Below are positions 24,901 through 39,900 of a stretch of DNA of 64,000 bases, in pieces. Origin of the DNA: Sipunculus nudus. Taxonomy: Eukaryota > Annelida > Sipuncula > Golfingiida > Sipunculidae. Location of the stretch: NCBI GenBank assembly GCA_026874595.1, contig CM049315.1, positions 16,887,664 through 16,951,663 of the forward strand, given 5' to 3'. A program made the position numbers and the translations under genes. Positions within the stretch are counted from its first letter, which is position 1; each line of letters opens with the position of its first letter. Under the pieces are notes generated by a model that saw nothing but the letters and a program-made list of their open reading frames with translations, was not told where the DNA came from and ran no database searches.

Positions 24901-27900
24901 TCAAGGCCACTCTCATGGTAAAGGTCATGACCCAAATGTAAACAGACCTCATCCCATAGCCCATCTTTCTACATGTGCATAATATGAAAGAAATCTGTCC
25001 ATTAGTTTTTGACTTATAATGCTTACAGTACTGTCAAGTGGCAATTATGGGGGTATTAAAATGCGTAAAAACAAGAAAAGGATAATAGGTGGCGCCACCA
25101 GTTTCCGGTATATCACAAGGCTATCCTAGATCTTTGGTCACCTTAATTTTTAGACCAGTCCATGCAAGTTTACTTGAGATATTTAAGAATTTGTGTTATT
25201 TTCAGCAATAATGGACCTATTCAAGGTCAAGGTCATTCTCCTAGCATAGGTCATGACCCCATTTTAAATAGGCTTCATCCCCTTACCTTTATCTATACAA
25301 ATGTAAAGTTTGAAAAAAATCAGTGAAATATTTTTTGAGTTAACCCACTCACAAGGTTTTTCTGCGGCACAATGATGGTCTGAGGCAAAATGTATGGTTG
25401 TTGAGCTATCAGGAACTAATCCTACAGCTTGCTCGATACCTGTCAGTCTCAAAAGGAATACCACACAGGCCACACTTAAGATCAAAATATAGCAAAAGAT
25501 CAAGGAAATCCATGCAAGAATTATTGTGAAACGGGTGCTTCCATATTAATTTTTATTCAATACAAGTCAACTGTACTGAGCTTTCATAAATGATGGTCAT
25601 ATTTATTAAGAAATCTTTGACCCAATGCAAGATAACATTAATATACATCCCACTGCATTCACTTTAATAGTTCTTGAGATAATATGTTCAAAAGGAATTT
25701 AAAGATGGCTTCCTGGTGGCCATATTGGATTTCTGACAGGTCGGAAATTGAACAACAAACATCCTCTAAAAGGGACCAAACATCATAAAAAAATCACTGA
25801 AACTGCCCTGGCAAAAGGATTTCTGAAATGGCTACCTGGCAGACATAATGGTTTTCTGACAAGTCTGACATTTGATATCACACATCCTCCAATAAGACAC
25901 TAAACTTGTAGCAATTGCTTCGAAGAATGTAACAGTTATGAATGTCCAAAACAATTCAAAAGGCATGATCAGGTTGGAGAGCTCTCATATCAGATTTATG
26001 GACATGCAAATGTAAAAAGTGCAAGTCCAATTTGTTTTTATTATCAGCTTACTATTCAATGGGGTCAGCAGGGTAGGTAAACTGCAAGACCTAAAAGAAA
26101 AGAAATGCAGAAAGCATCACTAAAAGTCTTGTAATCAAATAAAGCCATCCTAAATCCAGGTAAAGACCCACATATTATCAGAACAAACACTTGCTGGTAT
26201 ATCTGATGATTTGTATAATAATATTCAGATATCTAGAAAACTAAGTTTATTGCTATGATTCCATGAAATAAACTGCAAAATGTTCCCATCATTTTATAAA
26301 TCAGTAGCTAAACCTTAACACTTAACTCTCATAGTCTTAATGCCTGGCCAAAGCATTCCAGCAACAGTGTTTTTGTTATGCACTAATGATATATCCTTAT
26401 CACTCCATGAGCTGATACAAAAGGGAGTCATATATCACAAGTGTCACTAACAATTATGGGCTCATAGTGACATGTACCAGTTGTGAGTGCCATGGTTATA
26501 TATACAAGAAAACAAGAAAAATAGAGATGGTCTACAAAATAAGTTATTGTGAACATCCCTGACCTATGACCTTGGCCTTTTGCCTACATATCAACTGGAT
26601 TCTTTCTAAATGATGGGTAACTACTTACCACTTACATCTGGCCGGGTGTAATTACTTGGCAACCAATGAGTGAATAACTTAGACCTGCAACCTTTAACCT
26701 CCTGACCAGCTGACCTCAAAATCAATTAGTTATTTCTTCATGCAAAAAGACCCATAAATATGAAGTTTTAATCAAATTCAGTGATGCATAGATGTGGCAT
26801 ATGTGAAAGACTGAAGGTTTGGGTTGAACAGTTTCACTTGAAATATGTTCACAAGCATTTAGAACAATATTGTGACCTTGACCTTTGACCTTTTGAACTC
26901 AACATCAATAGGCTTCTTCTCCTATTGGTAGGCAAGCCATATATGACAGATGGAAAGTATAGATTGAAAAGTTTGCCTTAAAATGACTCCACGCAAGAAG
27001 AGGGTGCTGTGAACTTGACCTTTGACCTCAAAATCAACAGGTCTTTTCCCCTGTTGGCAGAGAAGCGATATCAGTGCTGAAAGGTTTGGAATGAAAGGTC
27101 TAGCTTGAAATGTGTCCACAACCTTTTCAAAGAAGTGGATCCTGTGACCCTGACCTTTGACCTTGTGACCTCAACATCTATAGGATTCTTCTCCCACTTA
27201 GTAGGTGAGCTATATGTGAAAGATCAAAGAATTGGGATGAAAGGTTTGGCTTAAAATGCATCCTGAGGCTTTTCAAAGAAGTTGGTTCTGTGACCTTGAC
27301 CTTTCACCTTGTGACCTCAAAATAATTATGGTTCTTCCCCTGTTGGTAGGTGAGCTGTATGTGAAAGATGGAAGGTTTTGGATGAAAATTTTGGCTAAAA
27401 GAAGTATTTCTGGGGGGTGCAAACACACCCCATAACTTCGAGAATATAGGTCGCAGTGACCTAATTTCAGGTTTGCAAGGAGATCTTTTTAGATCCTCTA
27501 AGACTGCATAGGGTTCATGGCCCTAGCCCCTACGGTTACAATTTGTGCCCTGCTAACGGACGGACGGCCGGCCGGACGGACAGACGGAAGGACGCCGGAC
27601 AAAGACCCATCGCTATAGCCCAGCATGACTTAAAGTCAACTGAGCTAACAAGCTAGGACTTCCTGCAAATATTTACAATTGTCACAGCAGTTCATTGGAA
27701 ATCAAAGCATATACATGTAGCATCTGAAAAGTAGAAGAAATAATACCATATGGACTTACTTTAGACAAACAACATACAAGAAAAAATCATTCTCCAGTGC
27801 CACTTATGTAAAGAATACCCAGTATCCAATGGTGTCAATCATTCCAGCATCGAAAAACACTTACCACTTGTATACTTAGCTGAAAACACATCTCCCATTA

Positions 27901-30900
27901 AAATTGATTAAAAATTTTAGAAACATTTTTTCAAACAAAAACAATGGGAGTCTCACCTGATCAGTCTGTCACTCTCTAGGTCCTTGGTGATCTCAGCTTT
28001 CTTTTCCGGCGGAATAGACCTGGAAGATATTGATAGATACATGAGGAGTTGCACCTGGGATCCATGCCTGAGAGTTCCCCTTTCCTGACAAGAACCTTTT
28101 CTCTGGAGAAGTTTGAATACATGGCAATCAAATATATTTTTTTTATTATTCTTGTTATCATTATTTTTAGTAGTAGTCTTATCACTTTTACTGTTGTTAT
28201 TATTATTGGTGATTTTATTATTCTACCACCTTCATTTGCATATGAGATCACATGAGATACACAAAGCTTCCAAGAATTCAATGCGAAGCTTGCTTCTTGA
28301 ATCATCAGACGCGTCTTCATTATATGCCTTCAAATTTTATTGACTTATACATTGCAACAGTGGTTGTTCATTCTCCATACCCAGACTAATGATAAGCAAC
28401 TTATCAGGTCTGTGAGGTAACATTACTTTTGAGTTAGAGTGTTGTAATCAGCACCATCTAACAAGCATAAGTTAGCAAGCCCGAGGCAACAAGCTTCCAG
28501 CAATAGCCAACAAGCCGTGTAATCAGCCGGAAGATAACATACAGACCTGGTCAGTGAGATCAACAGCAGTTTGGACACTGATTGATTTCCCATTAACAAA
28601 CAAAGAAAGCAATTATTAAAGTCTGATTGCAAATAAACACCAAAATAATAATAATCATATGTTTATAATCACTGACTACATCTTGTATCATTAGTGCCAT
28701 TATTATTAATTTATTATTGACACCTACCTGCCAACGAGGGCACTGATATTAGTCTGTATAATGAAGGCAGCGACGCCTCCAAGTAGTCCACCAATCAGAA
28801 GGGAGCCGATAGCATCCGGCATGGGGTGACCTTGATAGTATGACAGTCCCATACACGTTGCAGCGATGCCCACACCGATCACAGCCGCAAGGTCTTCGAG
28901 CAACACAACATTAACACTGGGGTCAATGCCACGAGATACTGTGAGAAACAAACCAGTCAATGAGTGTCACTGTACAGTTCATACTAAAATAAAACAAGTT
29001 GTTAATGCTGCCCCTCTGGATTTAATAAACAAGTACAAAACCTTATGAGAAAATATCAAGTTGTCTGACAAAAATATAAAACAGTATAAATCAAGCCAAA
29101 CTTTGACAATTATCATATAATTTTATCATATGTCATGTTTCGAAACAAGCATGATATTTGTAGCTATGTGACAAGTTACAGCACATGGGTCATAAGATAC
29201 CACTGAATTCATTTTTGACCAATGAAGTTTCATTATAAATACATAATATATCACAGAGTGACTGATAATCAAAAGTTGGACATTAGCTTCAAGCAGTTGA
29301 AAAATATCATCAATGGGGACATCTGTTAATATCGAAAAATATTTGAATTCATACTTTAATGTCAAAATGCACCTGTGACTGTGTATTGCTCCCGTCCTCA
29401 TGAAGTCTAAAACTGTTTATCACTTTCAGATCTTCCATGGATTTTTAACTTTTTTTAACCTTTTCAGTCTGCCATGAAAAGGTTAAGATTAATTTTTAAT
29501 TTTGTAGTTAATAATATATTTTACACATCTATGGCCTGGTTAAAGTTAACAGCTATACAGTTCTATATGTTAATAATAGCTCTGCAGTCTGCCACTGCTA
29601 GACTGCAGCTCTACCTTTGAACAGACAAAATGTGCTAATTTTGCTGACATACCATATTCCAAAAAGGTCACTTTCTCCTGCCTAGCACTCTTTCTTACTT
29701 GGTTTATGGCGATCAGGAGAGTTGCTGAAGTAGAAAAAAATCACATAAAATAAAGAAAAATCTCCAACTGTTTTGCAGTATATATAATATATATATTTTC
29801 CTATGTGTAGCTATTGTCTTAAATTTTTATGGAAACTGAACCTTGAAGAAAACATAAAACTTCCAGAATATTAATCAGTTGAACTTACATGATTAAATAA
29901 ATTAATAAAATCATGAAAAGTGCTTAAATGATATTATAGGTCCATTAGATTTCCTTATAATGTAAGGGAATGTCTGAAAATGATAAGGTCAGCCCCTGTT
30001 TAATGTATAAATGTCACAATATGTAATCTTATTGATTTAGAACTATGAAGAAATAATTATCATAAAATTATATTTTATTAACCTTTACTGAAATTAATGG
30101 AATAATTATTTACCATGCAAAAAAAAGGCAGAAGTGATAATTGATTGAAACTATGAGACTGTTCCTGAAGATCAATTTATACTCCAGCTCAACAGGAGTT
30201 AAGTGGCACTCACTGGCAGGACACAACTAATTATTGTATAAACTACATATAAATCATCATTATCAAACCCATATGTCCTAACATCTAAATTTCAATTTAA
30301 ATAACTTTACAGATTAAAAAAAAATATTTTACACCCTAACAAAATACAACAAATTTAATTATGTTAATAATTCATACTTTCAGTCTCAATAAAAAGTGAT
30401 TCATTTACAAAATATGAATGAAGTCTTAACTTAATAACTAGTTAAATGTTTAAATTATGTTACTTGAACCAGCTGTCAAGACATTGTTAAACTCATTATT
30501 TACTCATGATGAATATATGAATAATAAAAGATTTTGAAAAATATACATACCACCTTCGGAGAGAAATGAACCACCCAGCACAACTATACCCTGGAAAATT
30601 AAAGCAAAAATGGAGATCTCAAGAATTAATTTAATTATACCTTCAATAAATACTGTGATAATCCAAGTTATGGAAACCCCTCAGGGTTGGACAGCCTTTA
30701 GACCCACCAAGAGTTTTTCCCAATCATTTCCAGGACAACAAACAGCCTTCCCCCCCCCCCCCCCCAACAGTTAAAATCAACTCTACTAACTGACACAAAG
30801 AGGCCATGGAAATGAAAAAGGACATATTTTCCCTCCCTTTACTCTAGATTTCATAATCTAGAACATCTAAACAACCTTAACCCTTATCATTCAAAGTGTA

Positions 30901-33900
30901 AATGGCTTTTGAGAAGGTTTTATTATACTGAGCCTTCACTGAAGGGAATTGATTTCAGGCATAACTCTTCTGACCCCCACCTATGACTGAATATGATGAT
31001 GCACTTGTGCTGACAGGTGTTATTTTTAGCAACCAATGGGGATTTATTAACAGAGTAAGTCAAGCTGTGGTCAGTAACGAATAAAGAAATTCTCAAACAA
31101 ATAATAATGTCCTTACTGTTCCATTTAATGGTTCCAATTTAATATAAATGAAGTTATAACAAAAAAGCATGCATAGATTATTATTCTTTTGTGTGGCCTC
31201 AAAGGTGCTGACATAATTTCCTAAATACAACCTAACTAGGTACTGCCTATTTTGTATATAAGGAATTCTTACAACATTTCAGAAAGAGTAAATAATCATA
31301 CATACCCAAAAGAGAGACTCAATTGACTGAGGATGAAGCAGGCCTTGCACTCCATGGTACCATGACAAACCAGCACCGATACAGAAGATACCAACACCGC
31401 TGATCAGAGCCGAAATGTAGCGGAAATTACCCCAGCCATACCTGGTACATGTCACAAGTATATCAAATACAGGTAACAAATAGAGTGGGAAGGATTTTAT
31501 CCAGAGAATGCTCTGGAATCATTTGTGTCTGCTCTGTGTCAGGTGTTTATAACTTTTTTTTCCAAAATAAGTACTTGTGGGTTACAAATTTAATAAATAA
31601 CAGCAGCAATAATGTAAAATAACACCATAATTGGTAATCATAGTGAAGTGACATTGCAAGCATGCTTTTGCTTTGGGAGATTACTGTATTTTGTGCCCTG
31701 TGTGCTTGTTGTACTGAATATCAGTGGAAATCTGAATAAATTAAAACAATATCAATAAATTTTGTTTCCTATAATTTGTGCAAAAATATTAATAATTAGC
31801 TGTAAAAAGCAAGCAACATACATTACAATTTCTGTGTATTAAAGTCTAAGGCATCAATAGAAACTTGCGTGGTGATAATTTAACTAAAGATAGCAGAAAC
31901 TTAAAACTTATTATTTAATACAAGTCCGGGATTCAATGTGTCCAGTGGGTCAGTTTGACCCTACAAGATTTCACTGCACAAGTAAATCCATATAACTCAA
32001 CCCGTTACAGTCTGATTATTCAGATCAAACCTGCCTTAAGGTGATACTTACGGGTACTCTGTGTCTGCCTCTTTCAGAGATTGGTGCAGCCCAATTGCCA
32101 GAATCACCTGCACAGAGGAAAAGACTATATTATAATATACTAAATTATCTAATCAGCAGCCACTGCCTAATTATGTGTCCAAGCAAAAAACTTGAAAATT
32201 TTTTCTTTTATTTACGTTTTATACCTGCCAATCAGGGCTGAATTAATACACTAATACATCAATACTTGTCGATACACAACATCGACACTGTTACGGTTAT
32301 GCTTTTGATGCTGTGTCGTTGTATCGAAGAAACAAACATAGATACAACCCTTACCTAAACTATAATCTGAACTATATATATAAGCTAAAACTATTTTATA
32401 TTTGCGCTGTTTGCCTTACAAGGTTTGAATAAGATCACATCTATTGTCATATAACTCCTATAATCGACTCTACGATTTATGTACACATGATGGTGTTCCA
32501 TGACATGTCAGTATTTCCTCAGTATTTGCTGAAATCGATGCTCACATTATACATTGCTACTATTAAAATAATATTCCTTTTTTTTATTTTTGTGATGTCA
32601 GTAAGGCATGTATTCCACTTTGTGATCAATCCTTTTACCTCCTATTGTTTTATATGTAAGCACGGTGATTTTACGAGGTCTATTTATACCTGCCTTATCT
32701 GAACTACAAGTGCAACAACAGGTAAAACTAGTTGACAAAGCCTTGGGAAAAAATCAGTTAAAAGTAAACAAAGGTAGTTACATCATGTTATTACATATTA
32801 TGTAAAATATAATAAAAAATCTGGCCAATTAAATGCAAACATGATTGGGAAGGGGGTAGTTGTAAGGACTATAAACAAAGACTTTTTTTCAAGAGATTTT
32901 AATGCCCAATATTTTATAAGTATGAGACTAAATTAAAAGGAGACGGTAAAGGTGTATAGACTGATTTTTTTTATTCTTTAAGAAAACCTTATCTAGAGTG
33001 TAGTTAATCAGAAAATGATCTTTAAAGTTTAAATGAAGCATATCGTCAATACATATTGGATATCACTTTGTGTCCCAATAAGTATTGTACCTGAATATGG
33101 TGATTGGTACCCAGCCCTACTGCCAATGCCATACATGAAACTAAAAAAATTATCATTTATTTCTCTTTAATTAATAATAACTTTACCATAGGTTTAGTAC
33201 TGCTAATGTTAATAGAATAAATATTAGTAAAAACTAGGGACCCATGGGTCGGTGCGCTCAGTTGAAGTTTGAAAAATTTAGCAAATGCAAAATATGCTTA
33301 TTTCTATTGTAATTGTTTTCTTTTGTATTAGCATATTAAAACTATGAGGAAAGGGGCCCTCCTACTTGGTTTGCAAAGTTCTAAATATATGATTCCAAAG
33401 CTAAAACTCTGAAAAAACTGCCATTAGAAAACAGTAACAGTTTTGAGATACTGTGTTGCATATGAAATATTAACAGATGGACAGACAGGTGGACAGAAAG
33501 GACTGATACCTTTATTTCACTTTCAGGGGAATAATGCTTTTAAGTATCTATTAAAACCTATTTTTTAGCATTTAATTTTTTTGCATTAATAGTTTTTATC
33601 AGATTCACTGTTTTAATTTTACATATTTTAAATCTGAATTTAAAAGTTACATTCATGAAAAAAAGTCTTTAGCTACAATAATTTTCATGTTTATTGAGTA
33701 AATGTATTTCCTGATTTTTTACAAAGTTCATTATGTATAACTTCATGAAATTATTCAATACTGACCTAATTTCTGGTATGTACATAGGAAATTCATAGAG
33801 GAATGGTTATATTAAATATGATCAATATCAGATCAGTGGTTTTGATATCATGCAGTCTTCAAGTGCAACAATGATGCTTTTACCTTATATCTCAAAAGTA

Positions 33901-36900
33901 TGAAGTCATAGTGACCCACTATTCAGTATGGTAGGAGATTTTTCAGACATCTAACTGTAAGCTAAATTTCTGATTCATAGGTCCAACGATTTCAAAACGT
34001 GCCCTGTAAACTGATGGCCGGCCAAGCAGTAATGGACAAGGGACCATCACCACAGCTCAGATGACTTATAGTCAGCTGAGCTAAATTACTATACTACCAA
34101 TTTTTTTTATGTATGTATATATATTTCTATTTTATATTTAAATTGTAATGATGGTGATTTAGATAGTTACCTGGTTGATAGTATCGGCAAGGGAATGCAG
34201 GGCTTCGGCAAACATGCTGTGAGATCCACTGTACAGCCAGGCACAGAACTTGATGACACAGTTGAAAAGATTGCTGAAACATGGAATTACACATAGTCAA
34301 TATATGTACTTGGCTTACATAATTATAATAGCTTAATAGTAATATAGATGTACTTATAAATACCATCTGCAGTTGAAGAAAGATCTTCCAAAGGGTATTA
34401 AAACTTTTATATTATTTCAAGAAGAACACACTTGAAATAATATTGATGCAACATTTACTAGGACAGAAAATCACAGCATCTAACAAAGCCTTCATATTTA
34501 ATAAACTCATAAAATAATTCTATTTTAGTTTTATATTTTAACAATAAAGCAGTTTTTTATATGAAAATCCTTTGCTTAACATAAAACTTAACGAGTGAAT
34601 AATACTGCTTCCATTTGTGACTAAATATTGCCAAGCATAAAAGTGAGCAATTAAGAAGTGTCCCGGAAAGATATATATATAATTTTACTTCCTTAGATAA
34701 AAGAGATTTAGTAACTATTCCAGGTTGCTTCATCATAAAACTGCCAAAAGAATTGGAAATTGAAAGCCCTTCCTTTAAATTGTTCATGTTTGTTTTTTCA
34801 TGATAGTGTAAAAGTGTACATTTTATCATGTGAACCTGAGGAGCTTAAATTTGATCAAAACTTTCATTCACTGTCAGTATTGCAAACAACAGATGATCAG
34901 ACTACATTAATTTAAGGCGTCTTTCATACTCAGTTATTTTTAAATTTTGGTGAGACCCAAATCATACAATATATTAAATATTAAAGAGGTTATTTACATT
35001 CCAATGGCAGACAACACAACTTTTCCTGATCCTGTCTTGAACAGTGACTCTCCTGCCTGGAGGAAGAAAAGGATATGTTGTAAAAACAGATTCCATATGA
35101 TCCTAATAAGGTACACATCATAATTATGTCCCCTGATGAAAATCATTTGTGAGCAGTGAAGGTTTCAGAGGGCTACTGATTATTTAAACAGCTCTGATGA
35201 CAAAACTTTTGTTCATATCATAAACTTTGTGCTTAATGGTCATTAGAGAACAAAGAAATGAAACATACATATATCTAAATATTAAATTCAATTGATCTGA
35301 ACAATGATAATCAATCATTAATTGACATTTAATTTACTATCATAACCATAATACACAAAAAGTAATGATTATTCAGAAGCAGAACTGTAAGTGTCTACAG
35401 TTTTGTTTTCTAGATCTTAAATTTCATAACAGGTATTTATAGTGTAGTTGTTATGTATGTGTAATAACATGCAAATCTTCCTGTGATAAAATTTATACAA
35501 AGATCAATTCTACATCCTGTGACCAATCCAATTTTAGAATCAGGCTCTAACTGAGAGAGTTATATCAACATATAAATGTTATTATTTTAACCATTCCTTT
35601 GCAACTTACTGAGCCAATGTTTGCAGCTCCCTTAAAAATAAATGGTTTCTCAGCCATCGCTTCTTGGTGCTCAATCTCATACGCACGCTTGGCTCTCTTG
35701 ATGTTGAACAAATCTGTAACAGAGCCAAGTACTGCAACCTGATATGTTAAATATATATTTTAATTATACTGACTGACTGAGGCTTATGAAAAATCAAGCC
35801 TTTTCATTGAAGAACCTAGATGAATCTCATCCCTAAAATCTAAAAGAAATTCAAATCTCAAAACAACCATCCACTTCCTTGCTTAAACAGAAAAATAATT
35901 TTAATAAATTTCAATTTCATTGATGCTAGCAAAATTCAAACAAAGTTTAGTTAATAAACTTCTTCTGAAACAGGCATTACATTTATTTGGAACATTTCTA
36001 TTGTTATGGAGTGTTAAAAGACTTAGTTTAATAAAGCTTAGCATGGTCTTATTTCCAGTGAGCTGAATGGATTTTATATACAAAGTGTGCAAGCTCTCTT
36101 TCAACATATTTAATGCTTATGATCTTGTGAGACTATACTTACACCATTTCTCATAATCTTCAACTGCTATACGTCTTTTCCTCTCCTTCTGTAATGCCTC
36201 CATACTCCCCCAAACTTCAAGGGCTCTTAAAATAAAGCATAATAAAAGTTAAGGGTAGAGGTAAAATGAAAGTTCAGACTAGATATTCCTTAGCACTGCA
36301 GGTGCCAAAGTATCCCCAGACAATCAACCCCCCCCCCCCCCCCCCCTCCCCCCAGCCCTTGATAGGATGCATCTAAACTGTAGGTTTGGTGACTGTATCA
36401 CAAATTCTTTTTGAGTTATTTCCCTAATATCATTTTAGCATAATCGCTGTTTTGACCTTGAAAAAATGCATCAAGGTCATCTATATTCGAACTTGACTTA
36501 GCCATTGATAAGATGCATCAAACCTGTGGGTTTGGTGACTGTACCTCAAATTCTTACAAAGTTATTGCGTTAACATCATTTTAACAAGAAAACGACACAA
36601 GGTGGCACCACCTATTTTCTGCAAAAGACAAAGCTATCCAAGATCTTTGGTCGATTTGATTTTTGAGTCATTCCATGTATCCCTTACTGAGATATTAAAG
36701 ATTTTGTGTGAATTTCACTAAATATGGGAATATTCAAGGTCAAGGCCACTCTCATAGGAAAGGTCATGACTCCAATTTATATAAACATCATCCCATAACC
36801 CATATCTATGTATATGCATAATATAAAAGAAATCTGTCCATTAGTTTTTTACTTATAATGCTAACAGTACTGTCAAGTGGCAATTTTGGGGGTATTAAAA

Positions 36901-39900
36901 GGCAAGAAAACAATTAAAGAATAATAGGTGGCGCCACCAGTTTCTGGAACATGACAACCCTATCCATGATCTTCAATCAAGTTGATATTGAGTTCAATCC
37001 ATGCAAGATTTCTTGAGATATTTAAGAATATGTGTGATTTTCCCCAAAACTGGACCTATTCAAGGTCAAGGACACTCTCCTAGTGAAGGTCATGACCTCA
37101 TTTTAAACAGGCGTCGTCCATTCACCCATATCTATACATATACCAAGTTTGGTAAAGATCCGTGAAATATTTTTTGAGTTATCGCGCCAACATGATTTAT
37201 ATACGGCGGCGGCGCGGGACCGGTATGAAAACATAGTAAGCCCCGACTTTGTCTAGGGATACAATAATATGATGTGAACAATAAAAGATGAATTTTATTC
37301 TAAATTAAGAGATAATGATATGATTCATGATATATTATATAATGGCTAATCATCATAATTCAATCATCTTTTATTTTCAAATTGGCATTATGAAGACAGC
37401 ATTACTTCTGATTTTTAATGAGGTTATCATCTTCCTTTCTGAAAATGTACCAAATCATAAACAAACATTCATTCTGATGAATTTTTCACAAGACACATTT
37501 TATTTCTTTATTTTAAATGCCTCACAGTACTTTGTCAAAATTCTTCTTATTGCTTACTTTTCACCCCTCTCACATTAGTTTTTTTCTACCTCTCACATTT
37601 CCTACATTTTAATCCCTCTCTCAGGCCTGTTATTTTTTCTACCTCTCTCACACTGCCTACTCTTTTACCTCTCACTTTCTGAAATTATTTTTTCCCTACC
37701 TCTCTGACAATGCATCTTTTCAACCCTGTCTCACATTAGTTATTTTTCTACCTCTCTGACATTGCCTTCTTTTTGTCCTCTCACTCAAAGTACTTACTTT
37801 CTTTCTACTTCTCCTCTTTTATAGACTGTAATGACTTCACGGTCACTGAATGGACTTCTCCTGGCATGACTTGTCAGGTCTGATAGATGTCTGTAAATAA
37901 AGAGACAAATATCAATTTATCACGTAAAAATCTTAAACTGAATTAGCTCCTATCTTAATTAGACAGCATTAATTTAAGTTCATATGCATCTGTCAAAACC
38001 TGCAAGCTGCCTAATGATCCTAAATTTTAACTTATGGGATGATTTCAAAGATTCTGAAACAAAAATCTCTAGTGATGTGAGGACCTGTAGCTGATAACTA
38101 TATAAATTTGTGGTATCTAGTATTTCAGAGGCAGTATATGAATCCAAGCTCAGAGATACCGTGTTGTGGTTTGATGGTTGCTTTATATGCAGGCTATGCC
38201 AAGCAGAGCAAAGGCAGCCCTAATACCAATGAATAAAAGCCTTCCTTCAATAAGGATAAACAAATTACAAAATCTTACAAAAGTAAGGGATCGTTTAAAG
38301 ACATTACAGTGAACCAAAATACCTCCAAAATTTAACAGACTGTAACTTCTGATGTTACAAGAACCCTCAACAAAATTTTATCAAAATCTGTCGACTTATG
38401 TTGCTTACAGACAAGCTACCTGAACAGCCTACCAACGAACAGCAATAAAAACATAATTAACTCAAGGGGGACACAATAAAGACTCCTGTAAAACTGCCAT
38501 AAAACCAGGATTAACAATTACAACGACATATTTAATCTGACAACATAAGAGACCCATCTCAAGTGGCCTTATTAGAGAGGTGGTCTTAGTAGACAGTTTC
38601 TGTAACTGAACACCTGGCAACTCACTTTGATGTAAGTAGATACTCATTCATCGCTTTGACTGGTGTTATGTACAGGTTTTCCAAGTAAGCCTTGGATATG
38701 TCTATTTTGGTCTTTCCCTCAGATTTTTTGGTTGGTACCACTGAAACAGACAAATATCTTGCATTATCCTCATTATTAATGCCTATACCAAGATACAAAA
38801 AAGATCACAGAGATTCCTTGTGAAGGACTCATGAGATGTGAGATGTTCAATATTGATCTATTTATTTTTTTACATTTTGGTTTGTTCCCAACATTTGTAT
38901 CATTTAATTCTTGCAAAGTCCCTTGTACTATTTGCGTGCCATATCAACTTTCCTCTGTCCTAACATTCTTCAAAGCAATAAGTTCAATAGTTATGAAACT
39001 AGAGGCTCTTAAATGTTAGTGTTCCTTGTAAACTAAATAATTTAGCACTTCGTTATGAAGACATCCACACACACACACAAGGCCAAAAATTCCCCAGAAA
39101 ATGACCAAACAGGACACATCAGAGCTCACCATGTACATTTCAGCACATGTGCTAGGATTTCAAAGGAATCTGATATGTTTATGCTGGAGTTTTGTGAAAA
39201 TTGTTTATTTGGTGTAAAGTGCCTTGCTTACAGAGGACTCAAAAAAAAATGTATCTTAATCTGTTATACACACTTCTGTTAAAGTATTTTTGACTTGATG
39301 CCAAAAAAAGAGGGCAGATAAATGAGCTTAGAAGGGGAGGCGGGGGTCAATATCCTGGCACACATAACTCCAACATGCAGAGGTAAAGGAATGAAAACAC
39401 CACCAGCCACAAAATGCGGTGTTGTTTTTCAGTACTGAGTGTGTATTATTCCATTGTCAGATATTTTTGGTTGAAAAAAGAGGAGGCCAGTGCCCCCTGC
39501 GCCACCTCTAGATCCACCCATAGAGAATCATTATGTTTTCCTGGCCATCTAGGGTTCATTAACCTGTCAATTAGATATTGTATCCAATTCACATAGGTAC
39601 AAAAATGGCCTTGGTTAAACCATGTAACCTACGATTTTATACATGTGACATGTTTACCTTTTACTACAGTTTTGTAGTTATCTACTTTGGACTGTGAGGA
39701 TCCGGTGGTTGCTGGAGATATTATACATGTGACATGTTTACCTTTTACTACATTTTTGTTGTTATCTACTTTGGACTGTGAGGATCCGGTGGTTGCTGGA
39801 GATATTATACATGTGACATGCTTACCTTTTACTACAGTTTTGTTGTTATCTACTTTGGACTGTGAGGATCCAGTGGTTGCTGGAGATATTAAACATGTGA

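Noticed and set aside
26052-26093. Possible extra SLC30A9 exon between exons 14 and 15
   Set aside because: Exon 14 ends AG and exon 15 starts G, making the expected Arg before ALYDVKATDLG. Adding this piece would break the frame or bring in a stop.
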